Positions 16,020 to 24,087 of a DNA stretch of 34,048 nt are shown here, in pieces. The notes below the pieces were generated by a model, which did not search any database, was not told the origin of the DNA, and saw only the letters and a program-made list of their open reading frames with translations. The stretch comes from Hyphomonas chukchiensis. GTDB taxonomy: Bacteria > Pseudomonadota > Alphaproteobacteria > Caulobacterales > Hyphomonadaceae. Location of the stretch: NCBI RefSeq assembly GCF_000682695.1, contig NZ_AWFG01000023.1:1-34048 (forward strand), in the 5' to 3' direction. How positions within the stretch are numbered: the stretch's first letter is position 1; each line of letters begins with the position of its first letter. Made by a program: the position numbers and the translations under genes.

Positions 16020-16949
16020 ATGATACGCATCGCCCTGCCCCTTATCGCCTTGGCTGCCGCATTTGCGCCGATTGCCAGCGCAGAATCGAAATCCTTCCCG
16101 GCCGGTGATTTCACCGCGATTGATACGCGCGGCGCCGTGGACGTCATTTTCGAAACAGGCCCCGATGCCTCAATCAAGGTCGAGCAGGATGAAGGCGACT
16201 TCAGCGACATATTCATCGAACAGACAGACCAGACATTGCTGGTTAGTCGCAATAGCCTCCGCAACAAGGCCGGCTGGGCGCGCAATGTCTCCCTGTCCAC
16301 CAAGAACGGACTCAAAGTGGTCAAGGTGAACGGCAAACGCGTACCTTCCTACACCATACGCGTCACCGCCCCGGCCCTTGAAGAGGTCTCCGTTGCCAAC
16401 TCGTCGAGCCTCTCGGCATCAGGCCTCAATGTGCCCACGTTCTCCGGATCCGTGTCGTCAAGTTCCGACCTGACGCTTGCCGGTAAAGTTGAGCAGGCCA
16501 AACTCCGCGCTTCTTCAAGCGCCGATCTCGACGCAAAGCAACTGGCGGCCACAAACCTCGATCTGGATGTTTCATCCAGTGCAGATGCCACGGCAAAAGT
16601 GCTCGGCGGCAAGCTGACCCTGGAAGCATCCTCCAGTGCTGACGCCACTGTTGACGCAACCGGTTCTGAACTTATTGAAATTGAATCCTCTTCCAGCGCC
16701 GATGTGGAAATCTCCGGCACCTGCCAGATGCTGGATGTCTCCGCCTCTTCCAGCGCAGACGTATCTGCCGGCGATCTGAAGTGCGTAAATGGCGATATCC
16801 AGGCAAGCAGTGGCGCCGATGTTGATGCGTATATCAGCGGAAACCTCGATGCGCGGGCATCAAGCGGCAGCGATATCACCGTGCGGGGCAATCCTGAGTC
16901 CCGCGACGTGCGCGAATCCAGCGGCGGTGATATTGAGATTAAAGGCTAA
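16020..16949 (+). CDS. Secreted head-GIN (DUF2807) beta-helix protein 1
   Basis: 309 residues. A signal peptide with a hydrophobic core (IALPLIALAAAFAPIASA, cleavage expected after residue 21) precedes the DUF2807/head-GIN domain, seen from the FPAGDFTAIDTRGAVDVIFETGPDASIKVE start. From residue 146 onward the chain is a series of SS-x-AD rungs every 18-20 residues (Asp150, 169, 189, 208, 228, 247, 267, 285, 304), which predicts a right-handed parallel beta-helix with a serine/aspartate ladder on one edge. No transporter domain is present, so the protein is expected in the periplasm or outside. Function of the family is not established. AT-rich operator-promoter upstream; a second GIN gene follows after 19 bases. 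Confidence 0.88.
   Translation: MIRIALPLIALAAAFAPIASAESKSFPAGDFTAIDTRGAVDVIFETGPDASIKVEQDEGDFSDIFIEQTDQTLLVSRNSLRNKAGWARNVSLSTKNGLKVVKVNGKRVPSYTIRVTAPALEEVSVANSSSLSASGLNVPTFSGSVSSSSDLTLAGKVEQAKLRASSSADLDAKQLAATNLDLDVSSSADATAKVLGGKLTLEASSSADATVDATGSELIEIESSSSADVEISGTCQMLDVSASSSADVSAGDLKCVNGDIQASSGADVDAYISGNLDARASSGSDITVRGNPESRDVRESSGGDIEIKG
16458..16931 (+). repeat. Protein-level tandem repeat: nine SSxAD rungs in GIN protein 1
   Basis: Codons for S-S-(S/G)-(A/S)-D recur nine times at intervals of 18, 19 or 20 residues. At DNA level the copies are diverged (TCT/TCA/TCC/AGC serine codons mixed), so this is an old structural repeat kept by selection on the protein, not a recent DNA duplication. 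Confidence 0.8.
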
Positions 16950-16968
16950 GATCAGAGGAGCACGATAC

Positions 16969-17604
16969 ATGCGCAAAATGATACTGGCAACGATTTGCCT
17001 CACCCTATCCACCTATTCAGCAGCCCATGCCGATACATCGGAATCCTACGACTTCACCGGATTCGACGAACTCGACATCTCCGCAGGTGTGGACGTCTCC
17101 TTTGAAACCGCCCCGGAATACTCAGTCATAATCGACTTCGAGAAAGGTGGGCCTGAAAATATGAAACTACGTCAAGACGGATCCCGCCTCTACATAGCAC
17201 GCAAGATGACATCGGGGTGGAGCGACGACAAAGTGCGCGCAAAAGTACGTGTCACTGGTCCCACCTTGAAGGAAATCGAGGCGAGCTCAGGTTCCAGCAT
17301 CCGCGCCACTGGTCTGGACTCGGACATACTCGTACTGGACGCTTCCAGCGGCGCCTCCATCAAGGCGGACGGTAAATGTGGTTCGCTAAAGATTGTTGCC
17401 AATTCGGGTGGCAGTGCAAACGGAAAGCAAGTGATTTGTGAAAAGGTTGCCGCGAATGCGTCCAGTGGCGGTTCGGTCTCTGCCTCAGCCTCTCTCGAGG
17501 CCCACAGCCACACCTCAAGCGGGGGCAGCGTGGATATTTACGGCGATCCGCAGGAGCGCGAACAGAACAAATCCATGTCTGGCGGTACGACCAGCTTCCA
17601 CTAG
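16969..17604 (+). CDS. Secreted head-GIN (DUF2807) protein 2
   Basis: 211 residues from the ATG at 16969, placed eight bases after an AGAGGAG ribosome site; the longer in-frame opening lies inside the previous gene. It has a signal peptide (MRKMILATICLTLSTYSAAHA) and the same domain start as protein 1 (DFTGFDELDISAGVDVSFETAPEYSVIID), then shorter rungs of the type ASSGSS, DASSGAS, NSGGS, ASSGGS and TSSGGS with two lone cysteines. It is likely a diverged paralogue of the upstream gene in the same operon, and may act with it. Its end overlaps the convergent PPK2 gene by four bases. Function unknown. Confidence 0.87.
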   Translation: MRKMILATICLTLSTYSAAHADTSESYDFTGFDELDISAGVDVSFETAPEYSVIIDFEKGGPENMKLRQDGSRLYIARKMTSGWSDDKVRAKVRVTGPTLKEIEASSGSSIRATGLDSDILVLDASSGASIKADGKCGSLKIVANSGGSANGKQVICEKVAANASSGGSVSASASLEAHSHTSSGGSVDIYGDPQEREQNKSMSGGTTSFH

Positions 17605-18428
17605 CCGATATCGAAGTCGCCCGGCTTGTATTCAGAGGCGGGCCATTCGAGCTTCATGCCCTCAAGCGCCCCACGCACAAGCCGCGCTATCATGGCGTTA
17701 CGACGGGTCCGGCTGTCCGACGGTATGACGTACCACGGCGCTTGACGCGTTGAGCAGCGCGTAATGGCGGTTTGATAAGCGTCCATATACTGCGCCCAGA
17801 GCTTGCGATCTTCCAAGTCCCCGGGATTGAACTTCCAGAGCTTGTGCGGTTCCTCAAGCCTTTCGGCAAGGCGAACACCCTGCTCTTCATAGCCAACATT
17901 CAGCATGCATTTCACGATGGTCACCCCATTTTCGGTGAGATGCTTTTCGAAGGCATTTATCTGGGCGTACCGCTGCTCGATCTCTTCGGCCGGCGCAAAA
18001 CCGCGAACCTTTACGACGAGCACGTCTTCATAATGCGAGCGATCGAAAATACCGATATGGCCCTTTTTGGGAACAGCGTTGTGGACCCGCCAGAGATAGT
18101 CCCGTGCCAGTTCGTTGGAGCTGGGTGCCTTAAAGGCCTTCACCTCCATGCCGAGAGGCGTTGTATCCGAAAAGACGCCCTTGATCGTGCCTGACTTGCC
18201 CGATGTATCCATCCCCTGAAGCACGACGAGCAAAGATCGTTTGCCTTCAGCGTACATCATGTCTTTCAGCTCGTTGATGACGGCTGCATCCTTCTTCAGG
18301 CTGGTTTCGGCATTTTCCTTATCCTCGAAGAGCGACTTGTCGCCTGTATCGCGCGCGGACAGGTCGAATGCCTTGCCAGGCGTCGCGATGAGCGCCCGAC
18401 GGGTAGCGACGATACTGGGGGTGGACAT
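17601..18428 (-). CDS. ppk2: PPK2 family polyphosphate kinase
   Basis: 275 residues, the single-domain PPK2 size. The Walker A-like loop GMDTSGKSGTIKG (residues 72-84) and the Walker B region IFDRSHYEDVLVVKV (127-141) are both intact; the lid segment with arginines lies near RLAERLEEPHKLWKF. These enzymes move phosphate between polyphosphate and nucleotides (AMP, ADP, GDP) in the cytoplasm; the substrate class cannot be decided by eye. GGAG eight bases before the ATG fixes the start. It lies 75 bases after rpsD on the same strand, but a terminator between them suggests separate transcription or read-through only. The stop overlaps the GIN protein 2 stop. Confidence 0.93.
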   Translation of the reverse strand: MSTPSIVATRRALIATPGKAFDLSARDTGDKSLFEDKENAETSLKKDAAVINELKDMMYAEGKRSLLVVLQGMDTSGKSGTIKGVFSDTTPLGMEVKAFKAPSSNELARDYLWRVHNAVPKKGHIGIFDRSHYEDVLVVKVRGFAPAEEIEQRYAQINAFEKHLTENGVTIVKCMLNVGYEEQGVRLAERLEEPHKLWKFNPGDLEDRKLWAQYMDAYQTAITRCSTRQAPWYVIPSDSRTRRNAMIARLVRGALEGMKLEWPASEYKPGDFDIG

Positions 18429-18450
18429 TGATAGAGCTCCAAAACGACAA

Positions 18451-18475
18451 AGGCCGCACCAGTCTGGCGCGGCCT
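18451..18475 (-). terminator. Intrinsic terminator of rpsD
   Basis: On the minus strand AGGCCGC pairs with GCGGCCT, extended inward by CCAG/CTGG across one mismatch, giving an 11-pair stem. It is followed by TTTGTCGTTTT. It begins 28 bases after the rpsD stop and ends about 22 bases before the PPK2 start. Confidence 0.8.
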
Positions 18476-18503
18476 CTGCAAAACTTCAAGGAATTCAATC
18501 CTC

Positions 18504-19121
18504 TTACGAGGAGTAGAATTCGACGACCTGAGCAGGTTCCATCTGCACCGGATAAGGCACGTCAGCCAGGCCCGGCACGCGGACATAGGTTGCCGACATG
18601 GCTTTGGGGTCGACATCAACGTATTCCGGGATGTCGCGCTCCGGGCTGCCCAGAGCTTCCAGGACGAGTGCAATATTGCGTGATTTCTCACGGATCTGCA
18701 CCACATCACCGGGCTTCAGGCGAGCCGAACCAATGTTGCACCGGCGACCATTGATCATGACATGACCATGGTTGACGAACTGGCGGGCCGCAAAGATCGT
18801 AGGGACGAACTTGGCGCGGTAAACGAAGGCTTCGAGGCGCGATTCCAGCAGGCCGATCAGGTTTTCTGCGGCGTTGCCCTTCATGCGGCTTGCTTCTTCA
18901 TAGACGCGAGCGAACTGTTTCTCGGTGATGTCGCCGTAGTAGCCTTTGAGCTTTTGCTTGGCCATAAGCTGCATACCGAAGTCAGAGACCTTGCCGCGGC
19001 GGTTCTGGCCGTGCTGTCCTGGCTTGTAGTTACGCTTGTTTACGGGCGACTTTGCGCGGCCCCAGATATTTTCGCCGACCCGACGGTCGATCTTGTACTT
19101 CGCGCTGTGGCGACGTGACAT
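18504..19121 (-). CDS. rpsD: 30S ribosomal protein S4
   Basis: 205 residues. The N-terminal [20 protein letters not shown] start is the cysteine-free alphaproteobacterial form of S4, and the S4 RNA-binding domain is seen in [35 protein letters not shown] near residues 92-126. S4 binds 16S rRNA early in 30S assembly and in many bacteria represses translation of its own operon. GAGG seven bases before the ATG, a promoter about 95 bases upstream and a terminator downstream show a single-gene unit, unlike the alpha operon arrangement of enterobacteria. Confidence 0.98.
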   Translation of the reverse strand: MSRRHSAKYKIDRRVGENIWGRAKSPVNKRNYKPGQHGQNRRGKVSDFGMQLMAKQKLKGYYGDITEKQFARVYEEASRMKGNAAENLIGLLESRLEAFVYRAKFVPTIFAARQFVNHGHVMINGRRCNIGSARLKPGDVVQIREKSRNIALVLEALGSPERDIPEYVDVDPKAMSATYVRVPGLADVPYPVQMEPAQVVEFYSS

Positions 19122-19216
19122 GGTAGTACCTCATTTCGACGCGGGCCGGTGGGCAGCGCTCATTCGCACCCACGATTTCAACGGCGGCTCCGCACCAGCC
19201 CGTAGATAAGGAACGG

Positions 19217-19245
19217 CTAGAACACCAAAATCGCTGGCGCGTCAA
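19217..19245 (-). promoter_or_regulatory. Probable rpsD promoter
   Basis: On the minus strand TTGACG (19240-19245), continuing as TTGACGC in line with the Caulobacter TTGACGS -35 consensus, is followed after exactly 17 bases by TTCTAG (19217-19222). The leader to the rpsD ATG would be about 90 bases, long enough for S4 autoregulation. Confidence 0.55.
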
Positions 19246-19304
19246 GCCGCGGGCCTGCTACTGAAACAGCACAAAAAACAGAACAATCATATGGGAGGAA
19301 GAAG

Positions 19305-20123
19305 ATGAAGCGCATGGATGGACGAGTGGCAATCGTGACGGGCGGAGGCAGCGGCATCGGGAGGGCTTGCTGCCAAGCCCTTGCTGAGGAGGGCGCAGCG
19401 GTTCTGGTCACCGATATTGACGAGGCGGGCGCCCAGGAAACCGCCTCCCTGATCACGCAAGATGGGGGAAAAGCCCTGGCCGCAAAGCATGATGTGGTTG
19501 ACGAGGCCCGCTGGTCCGAGATCATTGCTCTATGTGAGGAAGAACTGGGTAAGCCCTCAGTCATGGTCAATAATGCGGGCGTGGCGATCGGCGGTGCCAT
19601 TCTCGAGTACAGCCTCGCCGACTGGCAGAAACAGATGGCGATCAACATGGACAGCGTGTTTCTTGGCACCCGCGCCGCCATGCACGCCATGAAAGAGAGC
19701 GGCGGCTCCATCATAAACATTTCGTCCGTGGCGGGCCTGCGGGGCGCATCCGGCGTCAGCGCCTATTGTGCAAGCAAGGGCGGCGTTCGGCTGTTTACCA
19801 AGGCAGCCGCGGTTGAATGCGGTCAGCTCGGCTTTCCCATCCGGGTCAACTCCGTGCATCCCGGCATCATCGACACGCCGATCTGGCAAAAAAGCATCAC
19901 ACGCATGGCAGAGACCATGAGCGATGAACAGCGCGCCGCGATGTCGGCTCAAGCTGGTGCAAATGCCTTTGATGTGGACGCGATTGGTGCGCAGTCAGCC
20001 CCCATGGGCCGCGCCGGCCGACCGGATGAAGTCGCCGCTTTGGTTCTATTCCTAGCGAGTGACGCATCAAGTTATATCACCGGGCAGGAACACGTCGTGG
20101 ATGGCGGCATGACGGCGAAGTGA
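19305..20123 (+). CDS. SDR family NAD(P)-dependent oxidoreductase
   Basis: 272 residues, classical short-chain dehydrogenase. Cofactor motif TGGGSGIG lies at residues 12-19, VNNAG near 94, the serine in NISSVAG and the YCASK Tyr/Lys pair follow, and NSVHPGIIDTP matches the usual C-terminal motif. Asp in VLVTDID after the second strand favours NAD over NADP. The ending SSYITGQEHVVDGGMTAK is typical. The sequence resembles bacterial hydroxysteroid or secondary-alcohol dehydrogenases, but the substrate is unknown. GGAGG six bases before the ATG is strong. It is divergent from rpsD, and a 45-bp palindrome follows it. Not obviously part of the polysaccharide locus. Confidence 0.92.
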   Translation: MKRMDGRVAIVTGGGSGIGRACCQALAEEGAAVLVTDIDEAGAQETASLITQDGGKALAAKHDVVDEARWSEIIALCEEELGKPSVMVNNAGVAIGGAILEYSLADWQKQMAINMDSVFLGTRAAMHAMKESGGSIINISSVAGLRGASGVSAYCASKGGVRLFTKAAAVECGQLGFPIRVNSVHPGIIDTPIWQKSITRMAETMSDEQRAAMSAQAGANAFDVDAIGAQSAPMGRAGRPDEVAALVLFLASDASSYITGQEHVVDGGMTAK

Positions 20124-20147
20124 AGATACCATTGCCAAAGCGACTCC

Positions 20148-20192
20148 GGCGCGAATATTGCATTTATACCGCTCTAAATGCGTATTCGCGCC
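20148..20192 (+). repeat. 45-bp long hairpin in the leader of a glycosyltransferase gene
   Basis: GGCGCGAATA (20148-20157) pairs with TATTCGCGCC (20183-20192), and inside it GCATTTA (20160-20166) pairs with TAAATGC (20175-20181), leaving an 8-base loop. All 17 pairs are perfect apart from a 2-against-1 internal bulge. It ends six bases before the AGGAG of the glycosyltransferase. There is no T-run, so a classical terminator is unlikely. Confidence 0.75.
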
Positions 20193-20210
20193 AGATGCAG
20201 GAGCGCCCTC

Positions 20211-21209
20211 ATGGCTGATATCACGGTTGTTATCCCGAGCTATAATAGCATCGACACAATCGAGGCTGCCATCGGGAGTGCGCTCGCCCAGACCATTCCG
20301 GTTAACGTTATCGTCGTTGACGACTGTTCGAAAGATGAAACAGTCAGAAAGGTTCAGCACCTCGCAGAGCAGAATACAAATCTCAAGCTGATCGTGCAGC
20401 CGCAGAACAGGGGACCATCCGCTGCGCGTAATCGCGCAATATCCGAGGTGAAAACCTCCTGGATCGCCATCCTCGATGCCGACGATTACATGCATCCAGA
20501 CCGGTTACGGAAAATGCTGGATGTCGGCGTCAAGGAACAGCTCGATCTTGTCGCGGACGACCTAATTCGTGTACCTGACACTTCCCAACCCGCAAGCGGC
20601 ACGCGCCTCTGGGCAGATCAAGCGATCGGTCTTGTCCGCATGGACGCGGGCAGATTTGCGCTCGAGAATCTCAATGCACGCACAGGCAATCGCCGCGAGC
20701 TGGGCTATCTTAAACCGATTATCCGGTCCGAATTCCTGACCGCGCACGCGATCGCGTATAATGAGGATATGCGGCTCTCCGAAGACTATGACATCTATAT
20801 GCGCTGCCTGCTGGCGGGTGCCCGTTTCGGTGTCATCGACCCATGCGGGTATTTCTCGGTCGACTATCCATACTCCTTGTCGAAGGAATTTGCCTCAGCT
20901 GACCTGCGGCGCGTCCTTGATCGAGATCGTGAATACCTGACGCATCCCGGCCTTGCGGATGAGGCCAGACGATCAATCTCGCAGCACAAGATCCAGGCCT
21001 ACAAGCACTGGGCATGGATGCACCTGATCGAACGGGTCAGGGATCGCGATCTGGCTGGCGCTCTGGCGACATTCGTCGCTCCCCCCGTGATCGTGGCGAC
21101 CTTGCTTGCGCGTGTTATTCGCCACGCATTGGGCAAAGAGCCTGTGCCGCAGTCAGGCGGCCGCGCGGCACAAGTCCAGTCTATCGAACAGATAATGGCC
21201 GCCTCTTAG
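20211..21209 (+). CDS. Glycosyltransferase family 2 protein
   Basis: 332 residues. The N-terminal GT-A fold is plain: TVVIPSYNSIDTIEAAIGSALAQ, VIVVDDCSKDET, RGPSAARNRAISE and the metal-binding DADDY (residues 89-93). A possible acceptor-site acid lies in SEDYDIYMRCLLAG. It transfers a sugar from a nucleotide donor to a growing glycan on the cytoplasmic side; donor unknown. The start at 20211 is chosen over an in-frame ATG at 20178 because AGGAG lies seven bases upstream of it and the earlier ATG is inside a long hairpin. It is convergent with the flippase gene and is the left edge of the polysaccharide locus. Confidence 0.93.
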   Translation: MADITVVIPSYNSIDTIEAAIGSALAQTIPVNVIVVDDCSKDETVRKVQHLAEQNTNLKLIVQPQNRGPSAARNRAISEVKTSWIAILDADDYMHPDRLRKMLDVGVKEQLDLVADDLIRVPDTSQPASGTRLWADQAIGLVRMDAGRFALENLNARTGNRRELGYLKPIIRSEFLTAHAIAYNEDMRLSEDYDIYMRCLLAGARFGVIDPCGYFSVDYPYSLSKEFASADLRRVLDRDREYLTHPGLADEARRSISQHKIQAYKHWAWMHLIERVRDRDLAGALATFVAPPVIVATLLARVIRHALGKEPVPQSGGRAAQVQSIEQIMAAS

Positions 21210-21224
21210 GATTGCCCAAAATAA

Positions 21225-22715
21225 CTAGACGGCGCCCTTGGCGATTATGATCGCCTCTTCGCGGCGTCCCTGGGCGACCATGATCAAAGCCTGAACAATA
21301 CGCTTCGCCAGTGTCGGCGAAATTAGCGACAGAGCACCGACATAGGACACCACACCAACGCCTACCAGTATGATCATTTCCAACAGGGCATGGATGGTAT
21401 CATCGATCAGTTGCATACAGATCCAAACGATGAGGCCCATGATCAGTGAAGCGAAAAAGGCAGATGACCCGGCGATAACCTGGCGCTTCATGGGAAAGCC
21501 GATTGAGGATTTGACGGCATAGGCCCCAAGCGCCCAAGTCACGAGGGTCTGGCCGAACATTGCCAGCGCCACCGCTTCAAGACTGATGTGTATTGTTGCC
21601 CCGACAGCCAGAACTGTCAGGATCAGCCCCACGAGGGAGATCTTGAAGGTCCAGTCGACACGTCCAACGCCGTTCAGGACACCCGAATTGAAAGCGGTTG
21701 TGGGCGTGCGAAGTCCCATAAGCAGAAAAACCTGAATCGTTGGAACCGCAGGCACCCATTGGTCACCGAACACAACCGGGATCGCGACAGGTGCCACAAC
21801 GCAGGCCCCGATAAAGGTCGGATAAGCAATCAAGGCCGCGAGTTTCATTGCGCCTTCGATGGCTCGATAGAGCGTTGGCAGGTCGTGCTGCGTTTGCGCA
21901 GCGACCGGCAGGGACACAGCAGCAAAAGGCGTCACGAATGCCGCCTTCGCCTGATCGAGTAATCGGACAGCCATATTGAACATGCCTAGAGCTGCCGGTC
22001 CGAGAATAGCGCCGACCAGGCCCCGCGAAACCGTCCCGTCTGCCGCGACGACCACTTTCGTTGCCATGTTCAGCGAGTTGAAACGCGAGAGTTCCCGGGT
22101 TTCAGCCCAACTGGACTTGAACGAAGGCCTCCATTTTGCCATTGCGGAAAATGCGATCAGGCGGACGACGCGGCGAGCCAACTCCATGAAAATGAGTGCC
22201 CATGCGCTTTGAAGTGTGAAGGCAAGCACAATGCCGACGCCAGCCGCAACAACCGTACCAATGACGTCGACGAGCGTGATCTCGCTGTATCGCAGATCCC
22301 TCTGAAGGAGCGCTGCGGGAACTGACGTTAGTGCGCCAATGAACAGGGAGATCGAGAAAAACCGGATCATCGGGACGAGTTCGGCATGATCGAATGCATG
22401 TGCGATCAATGGAGCCGCAATATTGATCCCAATCGAGAAGACTGCGGCCAGCACGAGCGACTGCATGAAAACGGAACTGATATGGCCTGCCTGAAGATCG
22501 CGACGTTGGATCAATGCGTCATTCAGGCTGCCTGAGGCGAATATCTCCGGAATGGAGAAAATAACCAACGTCATGCCAAAAACGCCGAAATCCATCGGTG
22601 ACAACAAACGCGCAATGAAAACCAGCGACAGCATGCTGCCTGCCATGCCAAACCAGTTGCCAAGCGCATTCAGGGCAACCGCTTTGCCGGCGCGTCGAAG
22701 CAGACTCTGGGTCAT
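21225..22715 (-). CDS. Wzx-type polysaccharide flippase (MOP superfamily)
   Basis: 496 residues with about twelve to fourteen hydrophobic segments over the whole length. The start (RRAGKAVALNALGNWFGMAGSMLSLVFIARLLSPMDFGVFGM) and a central FVTPFAAVSLPVAAQ are typical of the Wzx/WzxC branch, which moves lipid-linked oligosaccharide across the inner membrane. Its ATG overlaps the stop of the upstream glycosyltransferase (ATGA), so the two are translated together. A flippase implies a Wzy-dependent route, yet no polymerase is visible here and an ABC exporter lies on the other strand. It might instead serve a second polymer or O-unit. Confidence 0.9.
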   Translation of the reverse strand: MTQSLLRRAGKAVALNALGNWFGMAGSMLSLVFIARLLSPMDFGVFGMTLVIFSIPEIFASGSLNDALIQRRDLQAGHISSVFMQSLVLAAVFSIGINIAAPLIAHAFDHAELVPMIRFFSISLFIGALTSVPAALLQRDLRYSEITLVDVIGTVVAAGVGIVLAFTLQSAWALIFMELARRVVRLIAFSAMAKWRPSFKSSWAETRELSRFNSLNMATKVVVAADGTVSRGLVGAILGPAALGMFNMAVRLLDQAKAAFVTPFAAVSLPVAAQTQHDLPTLYRAIEGAMKLAALIAYPTFIGACVVAPVAIPVVFGDQWVPAVPTIQVFLLMGLRTPTTAFNSGVLNGVGRVDWTFKISLVGLILTVLAVGATIHISLEAVALAMFGQTLVTWALGAYAVKSSIGFPMKRQVIAGSSAFFASLIMGLIVWICMQLIDDTIHALLEMIILVGVGVVSYVGALSLISPTLAKRIVQALIMVAQGRREEAIIIAKGAV

Positions 22716-23923
22716 TTGAAGCGATCGACTTTCTGAAACGGCTTCATCGAAGCAGCCATTTCGGGTTGGTAGCGCTTTGCAAACATCGACGATGCTTTGG
22801 CAAGCTTACTCATTAGCAGGAAATATCTAACAGAATTCCAACGGTTTTCACTAAAAAGTGCTGAGCGAACCCGCCATCTCAGCCCCCGCGCAAGCGATGC
22901 GACGATTTGCGATCCTGTTGCTGAGGACATCGCCAACTGGCAGAGTTCATCCACCAGTTTGGGGTCCTGCAAGACTTCCTCACAGCCATATTTTGAGGCG
23001 AGAGCCCGTCTCAATGCCGTTATTTCTGACTGCGTAAGAGGCTCGTCGCTCGTGGCGGCGGCGTTTCTCAAATCATCCATGGCGTGAAACCATAGTTTCT
23101 TGCGCGCCATCACCGCACTCCGCCTGATCAGCGCGTGGCGTTTGGAAGCCAGATTATGGATTTTCTTCCCTTTGCCCAGATATTCACTGAGCTTCAGCTC
23201 GGGATGAATGTTACGAAAGATGATCTTGTCAAACACCGCCCAGGACGATGACATCGCCTCGGCGCTTACCGGCTTGCCCTGCGTTCCCCTGACACCATCA
23301 TGAATACGCTGTCGGAAAATATACGCCTCCGTGGATACAGGCGTTGCGACCCGCGCGAGACGGATCAGCATGTCATAATCCTGCGAACGAACGAGGGTTT
23401 CATCGAAAGGGCCGACAAGGTCGTACAGTTCCTTGCGAACAATCATGCCGGGCTGATGGGCGAACATATCTTCCAACGTCGCGGCTAGAAACTCGTCCGA
23501 TTCACAGTCGCGCCAGTAGCCATCGCCGAGAATGCGGACACTACCGTCTGGATCGACTTTGAACCGCTCATGTCGCCCATAAGCCATATTGGCCTCGGGA
23601 TTGCCCGACAGCAGCGCCATCAACGTCTCAAGTCCGTCAGGACGCGCCAGATCGTCATCGTCGAAAATCCATACCAGGCCTTCAGGGACCAGTTGAAGCG
23701 CCATGTTCAACGCGGCGGCCTTGCCCCCGTTTGGCTTTGAGATGATGTCTACCCGCCCCTCATAAGCCTTCAGAACCTCAAGAGTGTCGTCTGTGGAGCC
23801 GTCATTAATGATGATGATTTTATGGATTGGGTGCGTCTGAGCCAGAAGTGATTCAATGCTCTCCACCAGGAAGGCCGACCTGTTGAAAGTCGGCATCAGG
23901 ACTGTAACCTTGTTACTCGTCAT
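22712..23923 (-). CDS. Glycosyltransferase family 2 protein
   Basis: 403 residues. The N-terminal third is a GT-A domain with VTVLMPTFNRSAFLVESIESLLAQTHP, IIIINDGSTDDT, KPNGGKAAALNMA and the metal-binding DDDD at residues 88-91; RSQDYDMLIRLARVA is a likely catalytic-base region. About 170 additional C-terminal residues, helical and rich in Arg/Lys, carry no domain I recognise. GGAAT a few bases before the ATG is a modest ribosome site. It is the first gene of a two-gene minus-strand operon with the flippase and diverges from the plus-strand glycan genes across 164 bases. Confidence 0.92.
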   Translation of the reverse strand: MTSNKVTVLMPTFNRSAFLVESIESLLAQTHPIHKIIIINDGSTDDTLEVLKAYEGRVDIISKPNGGKAAALNMALQLVPEGLVWIFDDDDLARPDGLETLMALLSGNPEANMAYGRHERFKVDPDGSVRILGDGYWRDCESDEFLAATLEDMFAHQPGMIVRKELYDLVGPFDETLVRSQDYDMLIRLARVATPVSTEAYIFRQRIHDGVRGTQGKPVSAEAMSSSWAVFDKIIFRNIHPELKLSEYLGKGKKIHNLASKRHALIRRSAVMARKKLWFHAMDDLRNAAATSDEPLTQSEITALRRALASKYGCEEVLQDPKLVDELCQLAMSSATGSQIVASLARGLRWRVRSALFSENRWNSVRYFLLMSKLAKASSMFAKRYQPEMAASMKPFQKVDRFK

Positions 23924-23992
23924 ACTTTATTCCGACATTCACTACAGACGTCCACTTCAGACCTCAAATTGGCACGCCTAGTCATGGCACCG

Positions 23993-24020
23993 AACTTGCT
24001 CTGACAGGCTGTAGCAAGTT
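23993..24020. repeat. 28-bp inverted repeat between divergent glycosyltransferase units
   Basis: AACTTGCT (23993-24000) and AGCAAGTT (24013-24020) are perfect 8-bp arms, with ACA/TGT adding three inner pairs across a bulge. It lies in the 164-base divergent gap, 67 bases before the GTG of the next gene, and could be a shared operator or a leader hairpin. Confidence 0.55.
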
Positions 24021-24087
24021 GTGCGCCAAACCGTGATTCAAACTGCCTTGGACGGGTTCTGGTTCCGGCGAAAATGGAGGCCCGCGA

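Noticed and set aside
16458..16931. Regularly spaced repeats as a CRISPR or minisatellite
   Set aside because: The periodicity is at protein level only; the DNA copies differ in codon use and there are no unique spacers between identical repeats.
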